In this document: in pieces, positions 10,970 to 21,866 of the stretch | Layout of the letters: each line of letters opens with the position of its first letter | Numbering within the stretch: the first letter of the stretch is position 1 | Assembly: GCA_037179335.1 (NCBI GenBank) | Contig: JAKZHN010000013.1 | Location: 1 to 64,000, forward strand | From: Cyclaneusma minus | Lineage: Eukaryota > Ascomycota > Leotiomycetes > Marthamycetales > Marthamycetaceae | Reading direction: 5' to 3' | Length of the DNA stretch: 64,000 bases | Position numbers and translations under genes: made by a program | The notes under the pieces: model-generated | What the model was told of the DNA's origin: nothing | The model's input: the letters and a program-made list of their open reading frames with translations, nothing else | The model's database searches: none

Positions 10970-11228
10970 TGTAGTGTTATGTCGTACAGATCGGTCTTGA
11001 AGGATGCCGTATGGAACGGTTTGCGTAGAGCTGCAGCTCCTCGAAAGAGAGATTGAGATTGAAGTTGTGGGTCTGTCGGATAGAGGTTTATTTGTTGATG
11101 GGAGAAATACTCCAAAAGTCGTCGTCACGAGCTCAGCCTTGCGGGAAGCTTGACGCGCCTGACGCGGGGCTGAAGACAACGCGTCTCCCGCAATCCACTT
11201 TCAACCTCCAACACCAAATAATGCCGAG
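10970..11228. promoter_or_regulatory. Divergent intergenic promoter, EAF7 / GCP6-like
   Basis: Only 259 bp separate the two start codons, so both promoters must lie here or overlap the 5' UTRs. No TATA box is evident. Confidence 0.5.
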
Positions 11229-14200
11229 ATGGACGAGGACCGAGATCATGGCCAAGTGTTTGATATTCCCGATCTATGGAGACTGCCGACCTTCTTTAAG
11301 GGCGCCGACAGGGACGATGGAGCTCTTTTCTCCCATGTCAAGCTGAATGGTAGGTCTACATCCCCGACTCTGGAGCGACTCGATACTGATATTTCCATAG
11401 ATTTCAAGGAGAACTTATTTGAGTCCGTTGTCGAATCCGTTATCGAGTCTCCGCCTAAGCCAGCACAAGATGGCTTCTTCGCGCTACCGAGTCTCCTCCC
11501 CCTTGGACTACCCGAACCCAATCCTGCCCCAGCAGAGACTCTCGAGCCTGAGCAGCCCGAGATAGATGTTGCTCCAAAGGAGCCCGAAGAAAGCCCTTGG
11601 GACTGCTGGAGTCTCTCTGGAGAGACACCGATACAGGAAGCGCGCTTTCAGAGCTGGGATGCTTTTGATAGACCTGATTTCGAGGAGCCATGCACAGCCT
11701 ACTTGGCTGAGGCCGACCCGTCGATATTTGACGCCGCATTGGCCGACGATAAAGATATGTTGAAATTGGGAGAAACCGGCTACAAAATCCTCGAAACGCC
11801 GGTCTTTGCGAGTTCCTTGCTTTCCCTTGGTCTCGGACGAAACTCTTTACTGTTCTCCTGGGACGAAGCCAACGGAAGCTTCGTCTACAACATGTCTCCT
11901 GTGCGGATATCTGGATGCACTGGAAAATCTGTCGATGACTTGGTGTCTGTGTTCATGGAGTGTGGCAATGTCATTAAGGGGCTGCAGTCATATGTTGATG
12001 GAACCTATTCCAAGAGCGCTTCTCCTGCACGTATTGCCTTGGCAGACAGTGTTGCTACATTACTCCAGGCCGTCCAGGCTCAACTCAGTATACCGGAAAA
12101 GTACCTGAACAGTGTTCTGCAGCTTGAATTTAAATTCAAGCCTGCGCTTACAGTCCTGCACTGTTTCCGAGATATTGTCAAAACTGTTTCCAGGGGCGAC
12201 ACCGATGAAATAATCATCTCCAAGTTATTTAAAGAGATCCAAAATTACGAGCATCGGAGTGAGGGGTTGCGAGATATCCTTCTTGAGGTGCTTACCCGGG
12301 TTTCGCAACCATGGCTCGACTTCGCGTCGGAATGGATTGGCTTGAGACCGGAGACAGGAATTCCAGTCTCCAAAGCAGGCGGAGGAAAAAGCTTCGTGAA
12401 AGTCGAAGACAAGACCTGGCTGGATGAGCAAGGCATGGATACGCATGAGCTTGATTTCGTGTTCGACCCCGAGGGGATTCCGTCGCTGTTTTCGCCAGAG
12501 GAGGCGCATGCCATTTTTGAGACTGGGAAAAGTCTGCGATACTTGTTGTTCCATCACCCGACGCATCCGTTATGCCAATCACAGTTCGTGGCCGCGTCGA
12601 ATCCGCCGCCGCTGGCTTGGGAATTTGTCTGGAGTGACATTGAGCAGGTCGAAAAGAAGGCAAAGCGTTATGATCAAGACCTTCTCTCGGCTCTTGAGCA
12701 ATACTCCACCGCTCCAGACAAATCATCCAAGCCAATCGTCGAGGATGCACTGCAAGACTGCCAACTAGACTTCTTCGGAAAACCACCCGGCGAAATGGAG
12801 GCACATCTCCTGACATCTATCAAGTCGCTTTCCCAAAGCCTAGTCGACCACTCCACCACCGACCCTCTATCGACTCTCCTCCGTCAATACATCTCCGGCA
12901 CCATCTCAGCCACCTCCGACACCATATCGTCCTCCCCACCTCTCTCCCTTATCCCCTCCCTCTGCTTTGGTCCCACCATCGCCACTCAAGCCCGCCTCAT
13001 AAATAGCACCTGCATGCGTCTCTTCTTCCACTCGCATAAACTCCGCACACATCTCAGTCTCCAACATTCATTCCAACTCCTCAGCAACGGCGTCTTCTCT
13101 TCGCGTCTCTCCCACGCTCTCTTCGACCCCGATCTTGCCACCTCCGAGCGTCAAGTCGGTATCGCCCGCACCGGCAGCACCATGGGTCTGCGTCTCGGCA
13201 CGCGCGAGTCCTGGCCACCTGCCAGTTCCGAACTGCGGCTGGCGCTTATGGGCCTGCTCTCGGATTCCTACGTCCCCCTAACCTCCTCCTCTCCCCGCAA
13301 TATCAAGGATAAAGCCAAAATAGATAAGAATGCTGGCGGCAATGACGGGAATGGCAACTATCAGCATGTCAAACCTTCATTGCCAGGCGCACTAAGCTTC
13401 GCAGTCCGTGATATGGACCCTGACGAAATTGAAGCCATCATCGCACCCGACTCACTCGGCGCACTGGATTTTCTCCGCCTGTCATACAAACCGCCTGCAC
13501 CCCTCGACGCCATAATCACACCCCTGAGTCTGTTCAAATACGACCAGCTGTTCAAACTCTTGCTCCGCGTGTTACGCATGCTTTTTGTCACAAACCAGCT
13601 ATTCCGTTCCGCCACCTCACGGTCCTCAGACACCGATTTCTTCGCTGATCCGATTGCACGAAAAATGAGGATAGAGATGCATCATTTCATTGGCTGTATC
13701 AGCAGTTACTTCGTCGAGAACGGGATCCAGACGACCTGGAGAGTGTTTGAGCGCAAGCTTGATGAGGTTGAGGCCAGGATTGGGACTGCTTCTGGCAGTA
13801 CCACGGGTGCCGCTACTACCTCTGCTACTGAGGGCGAGTATGGCATTGTACTACTAGGCGAGAACGAAGGCTTGGATGCGCTCCGCGAGTATCACGAAAA
13901 GGTACTGGATCGGATTATGTTTTGTTTGCTGTTGAGGAAACGCCAGGTACCGGTCATGAAATTACTTGAAGAGATATTTCAGCTGGTGCTTGGGTTTGCG
14001 AAGGCTGCAAGGTCGGGAGCCCCCAAGGGCAATGTGAAGGAGATGTATGGAGCGTGGAGGAAGAAGGTGGGGGTTTTTGTTACCGTGCTTAGGGGGCTCA
14101 GTGAGCGGAGGGGTTTTGGAGAGACGAAGAGGGGAGAAGAACCTGGGGTTACAGTGGGTGGAAGAAGGGGAGGACTGTTCGGAGGGAATGAGTTGGTCGA

Positions 14201-14279
14201 GGATGCTGGAGGGGCGAATTGCTTCGCGCAGTTGTTGCTGAAGCTGGAGATGTCGGGGTATTATTCGAGACATAGCTGA
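11229..14279 (+). CDS. Gamma-tubulin complex component, GCP6-like (Spc97/Spc98 family)
   Basis: An uninterrupted 1016-codon frame. The N-terminal 170 residues are Pro/Glu-rich (VFDIPDLWRLPTFF). A Spc97/Spc98 core follows, starting near FASSLLSLGLGRNSLLFSW. The C-terminal GRIP2-type region includes LSLFKYDQLFKLLLRVLRML (about residue 765) and MRIEMHHFIGCISSYF (about 812). These proteins form the gamma-tubulin ring complex at spindle pole bodies and nucleate microtubules. Length and N-terminal style favour GCP6 over GCP2/3, but the paralogue call is inference. Positions 11350-11400 form a plausible 51-bp in-frame intron (GTAGGT...CCATAG) whose removal gives VKLNDFKENLFES, so the real protein may be 17 residues shorter. 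Confidence 0.88.
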   Translation: MDEDRDHGQVFDIPDLWRLPTFFKGADRDDGALFSHVKLNGRSTSPTLERLDTDISIDFKENLFESVVESVIESPPKPAQDGFFALPSLLPLGLPEPNPAPAETLEPEQPEIDVAPKEPEESPWDCWSLSGETPIQEARFQSWDAFDRPDFEEPCTAYLAEADPSIFDAALADDKDMLKLGETGYKILETPVFASSLLSLGLGRNSLLFSWDEANGSFVYNMSPVRISGCTGKSVDDLVSVFMECGNVIKGLQSYVDGTYSKSASPARIALADSVATLLQAVQAQLSIPEKYLNSVLQLEFKFKPALTVLHCFRDIVKTVSRGDTDEIIISKLFKEIQNYEHRSEGLRDILLEVLTRVSQPWLDFASEWIGLRPETGIPVSKAGGGKSFVKVEDKTWLDEQGMDTHELDFVFDPEGIPSLFSPEEAHAIFETGKSLRYLLFHHPTHPLCQSQFVAASNPPPLAWEFVWSDIEQVEKKAKRYDQDLLSALEQYSTAPDKSSKPIVEDALQDCQLDFFGKPPGEMEAHLLTSIKSLSQSLVDHSTTDPLSTLLRQYISGTISATSDTISSSPPLSLIPSLCFGPTIATQARLINSTCMRLFFHSHKLRTHLSLQHSFQLLSNGVFSSRLSHALFDPDLATSERQVGIARTGSTMGLRLGTRESWPPASSELRLALMGLLSDSYVPLTSSSPRNIKDKAKIDKNAGGNDGNGNYQHVKPSLPGALSFAVRDMDPDEIEAIIAPDSLGALDFLRLSYKPPAPLDAIITPLSLFKYDQLFKLLLRVLRMLFVTNQLFRSATSRSSDTDFFADPIARKMRIEMHHFIGCISSYFVENGIQTTWRVFERKLDEVEARIGTASGSTTGAATTSATEGEYGIVLLGENEGLDALREYHEKVLDRIMFCLLLRKRQVPVMKLLEEIFQLVLGFAKAARSGAPKGNVKEMYGAWRKKVGVFVTVLRGLSERRGFGETKRGEEPGVTVGGRRGGLFGGNELVEDAGGANCFAQLLLKLEMSGYYSRHS

Positions 14280-15432
14280 TAGGTATACTCTGGAATACAT
14301 ACATCCTAGTAGTGGCCGAGTGGCAGTCAAAAGGCTTCCAGTTAGTGATCACCACACCTCACTAATCTGTGTAACCATCCATACTCTTTGCCAACTTCCA
14401 ATACCAATCAATCAGCCTCCCATAACCTCATTCGTTCATTTTAAGCTCGAGGCGGTCAGGACATGTACTTTCGGGCTTTCAGCTTCCTGATCCAACCACT
14501 CGGACTAATATTCCTCCTCAAAATCCGCCATTTGCGGACTTTAGGCCTCCAAAGCTGCTTAAGTTCTTAACAGCCTGACCCTGGTCGTTTTGAGTCTCCG
14601 AGTACTCTCATATCTCCGTCCATCATAGTGCGAAGCCGGCGTTAAGTACATCATTCTCCTGAGCTTCCGGTACATCAGTTTGGCCACGCGGATCAGCGTT
14701 GCGGCGTCATCTTGCATTTGCAGTCATGAGCCAGCCTTTCTCCATGGTGCCCACCCATTAGAAAGCAACACGAGCACTCGCTACACGGTAAGCCTCAGAT
14801 CAAGGTGTTAACTCCACATTCCGATGCTGACGAGTTGAAAACTGTATCTGTGCCGTGCTTTACAAATCATCCCACATGTTGAGGCCGCCTTAGGTACGAT
14901 AACGAGGTAGTATTCAGAGTGAGATGGAGGCTGATGGGACGCTTGGCACACACATGGCTTTCTACAGCCTCTAGTTGCCCCCCAACTCCAACGTGTCAAT
15001 GTCAATATTGTTCAGCTTCCGCCCTTCGTTTTGGCTTCAAGTTTCGTGACTGGTCGGCTCGTTCCGGCCCAGATATGAGTCTTTCGGACGGGTTCTCCGA
15101 GTGGCTTTTTCGTACTTCGAGTGAAGGATGACGCGAATGTGCTTGATGATTGTGTTGAATTGGTACGAGGAAAATGGATTTCCTCGTTATCAACGATTGT
15201 GAGGGTGGGTGTATTTTTGATACGTGTCTGGGGCTGTGGATGGTGTTGGTAATACTTATATTAAGATGGGTACCTTTGAAACGAATTATTATGCCAGCAC
15301 AGATCCAGCCCCGAACTTGAGTTCGAAGAAGAGTGTCTCCCCCAACTTGCGAACCTTCATTCCATCGACTATCTCTTCCTTCCCACCCCAAGTACTTGAT
15401 CCTTTGGCTATTCCCAGGTACCAGCCTCTAGC
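14280..15432. other. Intergenic, no gene seen
   Basis: Over 1.1 kb between the GCP6-like gene and the MFS exporter. Only short, mutually overlapping frames occur. The distal part is presumably the MFS promoter. Confidence 0.5.
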
Positions 15433-15439
15433 TATATAA
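15433..15439 (+). promoter_or_regulatory. TATA box of MFS exporter
   Basis: TATATAA lies 79 bp upstream of the MFS start codon. The intervening leader is pyrimidine- and CA-rich, a usual arrangement for an inducible fungal promoter. Confidence 0.6.
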
Positions 15440-15517
15440 CCCCAGGACTCCATCTCCATTTCCAATCCCAGAATCCCCTCAGGCGAAAGTCATAGATCGG
15501 CAGAGCACCATCTGAAG

Positions 15518-17281
15518 ATGTCCGATCTCATCAGGGAAGCCCCTCTCGGACAACTCATCCGCTGGATCACGAAGAACCGCGTCCTCCAATACCCGGAAGA
15601 GAAAGCCGACTTCGAGCTCCCTGAAGCATACAAGACAGCCCTCAACTCAACGGAGAAGAGCGGCGCTCAGGACTTGAAAAAGGATCGACCATCTGCGAGC
15701 TCCGACGATGAGGCTGCCAAGAAGGAAGATCCAGACATCGAGTCCGAGTCCAAAAGCGCAGCGGACGTGGATCCCTATGCCACCGACGTCGAAGGCCATC
15801 ACTCTCGCCTTTCAACAACCCCTGACCTAGCACCCACGCCATCCATAGCAATCGTCCCCACAAAAACAAACGACGGCCACATCCTCGTCACTTGGTACGA
15901 TACAACTGACCCTTCCAACCCCCAAAACTGGTCGCTGCACAAGAAAAACCTCATCTCCCTCCTCATCTGCCTCTACACCTTCGTAGTCTACAGCGGCTCC
16001 GCCATAGTGACGTCCTCTTCGCCCTTCCTCATCACCACCTTCCACATCTCCGCCACCGCTTCCTCTCTCCCCCTCGCCCTCTATGTCCTCGCCTACGGCA
16101 TCGGCCCCCTTCTTTGGGCACCCCTTTCCGAAATCCCCATCATCGGCCGCTCACCCATCTACGCCATCACATTCTTCCTCTTCACCATCCTCTCCATCCC
16201 CACCGCACTCGCCACCAACTTTGCCGGGCTTCTCGTGCTGAGATTCTTGCAGGGCTTTTTCGGAAGCCCTTGTCTGGCGATTGGAGCGGCTAGTCTACAG
16301 GACATGTATTCGTTGCTATACTTGCCGTTCGCACTAACGGCGTGGGTATCTGCGGCTTATTGCGGTCCCGCGCTCGGTCCTTTGCTGTCTGGATTTGCAG
16401 TCACGGCTGAAGGTTGGCGCTGGTCGTTGTGGGAAATCCTTTGGGCTGCCGGGCCGATTTTGATCTTGATGGTGTTGCTCTTGCCTGAAACATCTACACC
16501 CACCATTCTCTTACGTCGTGCGGCGCGGCTGCGAAAGCTTACGGGCGACGGGAGGTTGATGGCGCAGAGCGAGATCGACCAACACAAGATGACTGCGCGG
16601 CACATGGTTGTCGATGCGCTGATCAAGCCTATGGAAATCACGGTCAAGGACCCGGCGATTGGCTTCGTGAATTTGTATACTGCGTTGGTGTATGGCATAT
16701 ACTATTCTTTCTTTGAAGTCTTTCCATTGGTGTACGAGGATATGTATGGTTTTTCGCTGGGTATGATTGGGGTGGTGTTCACCTGCGTTCTCATCGCTTG
16801 TGCCATCGGCGTTGCAACTTACCTTGCCTATCTCAAGTGGTACTTAATCCCTGATATCCTCAAAAATGGACTGCGGGAACAGGAATCGCGGCTAGTCCCC
16901 GCACTGTTCTGTACTTTTGGGCCGCCCATTGGCTTGTTTCTTTTTGCTTGGACAAGTCGGGAGAGTGTGAGTTGGGTGGTACCGACGATTGGCATCGTGA
17001 TATATGGTGGGAGCACATTTGTGCTGATGCAGTGCATTTTTGTGTATGTGCCGTTGAGCTATCCGCAGTATGCGGCGAGTCTGTTTGCGGCGAATGACTT
17101 TTTGAGGAGTGCGTTGGCTTGTGGGAGTATTTTGTGGAGTGGACCGTTATTTGGCAATCTGGGGGTGGGGAAGGGGACGAGTGTGTTGGGTGGGCTGAGC
17201 ACCCTAGGAATCGTGGGGATGTTCGCGTTGTGGATTTTCGGGGGAAAATTGAGGGCGAGGAGTAAGTTTGCTATTGCTTGA
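15518..17281 (+). CDS. MFS drug:H+ antiporter, DHA1 (CaMDR1/FLR1-like) group
   Basis: A single-exon 587-aa protein. The N-terminal leader (IREAPLGQLIRWITKNRVLQYPEE) is characteristic of the Mdr1/Flr1 group of DHA1 exporters. It is followed by a long acidic cytosolic stretch to about residue 140 and the WYDTTDPSNPQNWS motif. Twelve membrane segments follow, starting with LISLLICLYTFVVYSGSAIV. A DHA1 motif-C-like stretch appears at AAYCGPALGPLLSGF, and a cytosolic loop separates the two halves. Family members in the plasma membrane expel azoles, cycloheximide, benomyl and other small molecules. The substrate here is unknown. The gene has its own TATA box and stands alone in its neighbourhood. 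Confidence 0.9.
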   Translation: MSDLIREAPLGQLIRWITKNRVLQYPEEKADFELPEAYKTALNSTEKSGAQDLKKDRPSASSDDEAAKKEDPDIESESKSAADVDPYATDVEGHHSRLSTTPDLAPTPSIAIVPTKTNDGHILVTWYDTTDPSNPQNWSLHKKNLISLLICLYTFVVYSGSAIVTSSSPFLITTFHISATASSLPLALYVLAYGIGPLLWAPLSEIPIIGRSPIYAITFFLFTILSIPTALATNFAGLLVLRFLQGFFGSPCLAIGAASLQDMYSLLYLPFALTAWVSAAYCGPALGPLLSGFAVTAEGWRWSLWEILWAAGPILILMVLLLPETSTPTILLRRAARLRKLTGDGRLMAQSEIDQHKMTARHMVVDALIKPMEITVKDPAIGFVNLYTALVYGIYYSFFEVFPLVYEDMYGFSLGMIGVVFTCVLIACAIGVATYLAYLKWYLIPDILKNGLREQESRLVPALFCTFGPPIGLFLFAWTSRESVSWVVPTIGIVIYGGSTFVLMQCIFVYVPLSYPQYAASLFAANDFLRSALACGSILWSGPLFGNLGVGKGTSVLGGLSTLGIVGMFALWIFGGKLRARSKFAIA

Positions 17282-17390
17282 GAGGAGGAAGTAGGAGGAA
17301 TGACGTTAGAAAGACGGGGGTAGTTTGGGCTGTGAGAACTGAGGAGCTTTTCAGGGGTATGCTTCAGCAAAGAGTTTGAGTTTCGCATTA

Positions 17391-17653
17391 GAAATATCCC
17401 AAATAATCAGGAGAATTCCAGGTAGTTCGGAATATTCCAAATAACTGAAAATATTCTAAGTGACTGGAAATAGTCCAAGTAATTAAAAATAGTCCAAGAG
17501 ATTGGGATTTGGGAACGGTCCAAAATATTGGGAATAGTCCAAGTGACTGGAAATATTCCAAGTGACTGTAAATAATCCAAGTAAAAGGGGAATGGTCCAA
17601 GGGACTGGGAATAGTTCAAGGGAATGGGAATATCCCAAGTAATCAGGAATATT
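17391..17653. repeat. Degenerate 19-bp-period minisatellite, array 1
   Basis: About 13 tandem units of 18-20 bp (one longer) fit the consensus GAATATTCCAAGTRAYTGG. Examples begin near 17430, 17450, 17545 and 17620. The array starts 110 bp after the MFS stop codon. Units differ from one another by a few bases but keep the 19-bp spacing. The minus-strand frames through it are just translated repeats. Confidence 0.85.
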
Positions 17654-18858
17654 GTCACTCACACTAATCGCAGGCCTTATCGGCATCCATTTTTTAATGG
17701 CACTGTATAGACTTGGGAGCTCGCTACAGCCTGCAGTCGCCCAGTTTTTGAGAACTTTGAACCAGCCGGACCGTTTCTGTGAAACGAATGACAGGTTTGT
17801 TCGTCCAGTCTCGAACTTCTGTACAACATGAAAGGACTCGAAAAATGAATGAGTGAAGAGATGATATGACGTTCAGGGGCGTGTTTCAACTGGGAAGACA
17901 GGGAAAGAAAAAAAGATCGCACCGCTGGGAGCACTGACGGTCCTGTATTGTACCAATAGAATATTTGACAGCTTCTATCACTTCATGGCATCCATCTGCG
18001 ATGCAACTGTCTCGTCGACTGGATTCGTCGTCATGATGGTGGACATGAAGGTGCTTGTGAGCTGATCCTGGCTAGACCCACTGTGGAAGGCGATTCTGTG
18101 GGACTGGAAGATAAAATAAGAACAGCTCATGCAGGGACACTTGGCAACTCTCCAGCTCTTGATGTCGTGAACTCGTGATGTCCGCAAGTCAGCAAGTTAA
18201 TAATGGCCACAATGTGGAAGATTCTCGTCAGTGGAGCAGGGACAACTGATACTGCTTAGAGATGCACAACTTCTCTGGTCTCTCCTTGACCCTTGAATAC
18301 AGCCAGGGCGATTCGATGCTGTGATCGGTGTCGTGATGGCCATAGCTCCCAAGCGGTGCTTCTCGAGTCGGCAGTCTGTCAATCTTGCTGGGCGGAAGCT
18401 CGCCTTTTATGTGCTCAGAAAGCTTGAGACAAGTCTTGAGGTGCAGGCTCCGGAGATCGTCGAAGTGAGGGCCGGCTCGGCCCGTTGTACACTGTATTGA
18501 TTGACTCGAGGGCATCGCCGGTAGATGTACTCTGTACCTGGACGGGTGCTACCAGCGATGCAGATCTCTTGGAGTTGCACGCCCAGCCCCGTGCCGCCCA
18601 CCTTTTTTCTCAGATGAAAAGCAAGCGCTGTGTCTCGATAATCCGGCCTTGACGTGGCATTCTGCAGTGTGACTGTGTTGCTACTGGCTCGAGGGCGCAG
18701 GGTTCCATCAAAAGCAAACAGCAGCGGTGGTGAGCACTGAGCAACGATATTGGCGGCGCGCACTGGACAGCCCCTGATTTATTTTTGCGGGGGTCACGTG
18801 CCCGGTGTGCACAGACTGGCCCCATCCGGTTAGCGTGCGGCCCCCTTCGCGACGTGCC
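17654..18858. other. Intergenic, no gene seen
   Basis: About 1.2 kb with only small minus-strand frames lacking any recognisable domain. CACGTG occurs near 18795, inside GGGGTCACGTG. Confidence 0.45.
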
Positions 18859-18891
18859 AGATTAGTGTGCTCCAGGCTGGAGCACTAATCT
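18859..18891. other. Inverted repeat (hairpin) upstream of septin
   Basis: The left arm agattagtg(tg)ctcca and the right arm tggagcactaatct are reverse complements apart from a TG insertion in the left arm. A 3-nt GGC loop separates them. It lies about 730 bp upstream of the septin start codon and could be a protein-binding palindrome or cruciform. Confidence 0.7.
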
Positions 18892-19621
18892 CAGGCTGGC
18901 ACCACGACGGCATAATTTCTCGCCCGCCATCTCTCTCCATTGCGTTTCCCGCATCGATCCCATCCGCCATTGACTGCCTCTCGGAGCATCCGCGAGAGCA
19001 CAAGTCACTGTCCTGCCAGTATCAAACAAGGTGCGTACCACTGGAACTGGCCGCGCGGGTGCGCTGGCCGGCTTCTGCAGCGAGACCCCAGACCCCTTCC
19101 TTAATCTGGACCAAGGTTCACCATCCCGGTACCCGCGCAGAGCTGGACCCCTTTTGCCCTGAACTCGTTTGGTGCGCCATTCGTGAACTTTATCAGAACA
19201 TCTCTTGCGTACAGAACAAGCAGCAACTGACGCTCAAGCTGCCACGCAGTGACGCCCGATATTGTTCGACCTTGCCTCTCGGTGCCAGCGAGAGACTCCC
19301 GCGCGACGCGCAGCAACAGAACGGACCGTCTCCCTCACGGTATGTTCAAGAACCCCTTTCCCACTTCCCATCCTGTGTTGCGCCCGACAGCATTGGCAGT
19401 GAGATACTTGAGGGAATTGACGAGCAAGTCTTTGGTCAATGGTGTCGGTTGGTCGTCCATAAATCATCGTCAATCTGCAGCTGGTTGCCCAGCTGAAGGC
19501 GCTCCGTCAACCCTCATCAACGATCTCAGAACACAGAAAGCTGATATCGTGCTCCACAGGCCGGTTCCCCATCGACCGTACGTACCAATACATCCGACCC
19601 TAACAGCCAGCGGACGAAGCA
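18892..19621. other. Septin promoter/5' UTR region
   Basis: A 209-codon plus frame crosses this stretch (18867-19496), but it has no domain, is Cys/Arg/Pro-rich and stops 125 bp before the septin ATG. I read the stretch as promoter and leader. Confidence 0.45.
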
Positions 19622-21866
19622 ATGGGTAAGCCTGATCTCTGTTCCCTCTCTTTCCTTCGCGATCTTCCAGCACCACTTCCACAAACACAACCCAAGGATC
19701 TGGCCTGTCGAGCATCCGCTTTCCAACTACGACGTCTGGATCTGCCCTGTCCAGCACCATTTTCCCAAACATACGTCTGGATTCGCCTGTCCAGCACATC
19801 ACCTCTCCGCCAGCCTCCAGAAAGCAGACCAAGCGCCTTCTCCAGCGCAACCTCGAACCAGCAACAATGGTGGTCCAACGCGTCGAGTACCTCTATCACC
19901 ATCATCCCCATCTTGGGTCGCCATATAACTGGCCCGAAACGAGCTGGCCCTTGCCAAAAGATGACGATGGCAAGGCTATACTGCTGTGGCACAAAACCAA
20001 ACTGTGGCACAAAACCGACCCCGTAGTGGACAGCGAAGACGGTTCGAGCTCTGAATCGAAGACCTCGTCCAGAGAACCCGAGTCAGCGCACCTCGTGCTC
20101 GATACGCTATCACGATCCGCCCTCTTCCAGAGACGCTACCAAAAGCGCCTCCAGCAAGAACGCCGCCGCCTCAAGACCGAATACCATCAAGCCATGCGAG
20201 ACCATATTCGCGTTATGTTCAAGCTGCGACAATCAAAGTCGTATAATGAACACCCAGTCGATACTGGGCACTGGTTCATCGGCGATCCTGATTGGTGACC
20301 TTCTGGCACCCAACCGCTTTCATCTGACTACTGGACCCACCTACTGGACTCGACTACTGGACTTTACTACTGGACTCACCTGGACTACTTGTTTTGACTA
20401 AAATTGTCTGATTATTGTTGATTTCTTTTTGCTAACTCGCCTTCTTTCTACAGCTACCAACGGAGTAGCCCCACTGGCGCCTAGTCGATCTCCCGCACCC
20501 GTTGCCAACGGCAAGCCCACCCCGCCTACCATGGAAATGCCTCAGAGCGTAGCATCGTCGGATCCCAAGATCGCTGCTCAGCAGGCAACTGACATGCGCA
20601 ACATCGTGCGAAGGAAGCTCACCGGTTACGTTGGATTCGCAAACTTGCCCAACCAATGGCACCGCAAGAGTGTTCGCAAGGGCTTCAACTTCAATGTTAT
20701 GGTCGTTGGCGAATCAGGACTCGGAAAGTCGACTCTGGTGAACACGCTCTTCAACACCTCTCTCTACGCTCCCAAAGAGCGCAAAGGCCCCAGTCTCGAC
20801 ATCATCCCCAAGACTGTCGAGATCCAGTCCATCTCAGCCGACATTGAAGAGAACGGTGTCCGTTTGAGGCTGAACGTTGTGGACACACCTGGTTTCGGCG
20901 ACTTTGTGAACAATGATGAGTCGTGGAGACCTATTGTGGACAACATCGAACAGCGCTTCGATGCTTACCTCGATGCCGAGAACAAGGTCAACCGCATGAA
21001 CATCATCGACAACCGTGTTCACGCCTGTGTGTACTTCATCCAGCCAACTGGTCACTCGTTGAAGCCCTTGGACATTGAGGTCATGCGCCGTCTTCATACC
21101 AAGGTCAACTTGATTCCCGTCATTGCCAAGGCAGATACCTTGACTGACGAGGAAATCGCCAGCTTCAAGGCTAGGGTATGTACTGAATCCTACAATCGTG
21201 ACGCGCCTGTTGCTAACTATTCCTGTCCAGATTCTCGCCGATATCAAACACCACGGCATTCAGATCTTCGAGGGCCCCCGCTATGAGCTCGATGATGATG
21301 AGACTATTGCCGAGAACAATGAGATCATGTCCAAGGTTCCTTTCGCAGTTGTTGGCGCAAACTCTGAGATCACCAGTGCGGACGGACGCAAAGTTCGCGG
21401 TCGTCGTTATCCTTGGGGTATTATCGAAGTCGACAACGAGGAACACTGCGACTTCGTTAAGCTCCGACAAATGCTCATCCGAACTCACATGGAGGAGCTC
21501 AAGGAGCACACTAACAACGTCCTCTACGAGAACTACCGATCCGAGAAGCTCACCACTATGGGCATTCCACAAGATCCCAGCGTCTTCAAGGAGGTCAATC
21601 CTGCCGTCAAGCAGGAAGAGGAGCGCACCCTGCACGAGCAGAAGCTCGCCAAGATGGAGGCCGAAATGAAGATGGTTTTCCAGCAGAAGGTTGCCGAGAA
21701 GGAGAGCAAGCTTAAGCAGTCCGAAGAGGAGTTGTACAACCGCCATCGTGAGATGAAGGAGCAGCTCGAGCGCCAACGCTTGGAACTGGAAGAGAAGAAG
21801 GCCAGAGTCGAGAGTGGCAGACCGTTGGAGGAGAAGGGCAAGAGGAAGGGTTTCTCGCTGCGTTAA
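19622..21866 (+). CDS. aspB: Septin, CDC3/AspB class
   Basis: Three exons (19622-19625, 20454-21175, 21231-21866) give 453 aa. The first exon is just ATG plus G, ahead of an 828-bp intron (donor GTAAGC, branch GCTAAC, acceptor CTACAG). It joins to read MATNGVAPLAPSRSPAP. The second intron is 55 bp. The P-loop GESGLGKS is at residues 87-94, followed by DTPGFGD, AKAD and the septin unique element. The last 80 residues form a coiled coil ending SGRPLEEKGKRKGFSLR. This matches Cdc3/AspB septins, which polymerise into hetero-oligomeric filaments at septa and growing tips. Exon 1 is inferred from splice signals and homologue wording; the rest is certain. Confidence 0.93.
19867..20298 (+). CDS. Open frame nested in septin intron 1, hypothetical
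   Basis: A 143-codon ATG frame lies entirely inside the 828-bp first septin intron, on the same strand. The product would be charged, with a tandem LWHKTKLWHKT, an acidic Ser-rich stretch and an Arg/Lys-rich helix (about residues 90-125), and no known domain. It could be a nested gene, an alternative first exon, or chance. The intron also has internal repeats around 19690-19800. I give it low weight. Confidence 0.25.
   Translation: MVVQRVEYLYHHHPHLGSPYNWPETSWPLPKDDDGKAILLWHKTKLWHKTDPVVDSEDGSSSESKTSSREPESAHLVLDTLSRSALFQRRYQKRLQQERRRLKTEYHQAMRDHIRVMFKLRQSKSYNEHPVDTGHWFIGDPDW
20327..20390 (+). repeat. CTACTGGAC minisatellite in septin intron 1
   Basis: Four direct copies of CTACTGGAC spaced 13 to 17 bp, plus a fifth degenerate unit, lie just upstream of the branch site of the long septin intron. 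Confidence 0.75.

Noticed and set aside
17407..17686. Minus frames rich in LDYFQSLGIFPVTW-type repeats
   Set aside because: They are translations of the 19-bp minisatellite, not a repeat protein. Because 19 is not a multiple of three, all three frames give similar repeats.
18867..19496. 209-codon plus frame upstream of septin
   Set aside because: No recognisable features, Cys/Arg/Pro-rich composition, and it begins inside the hairpin. More likely promoter and leader.
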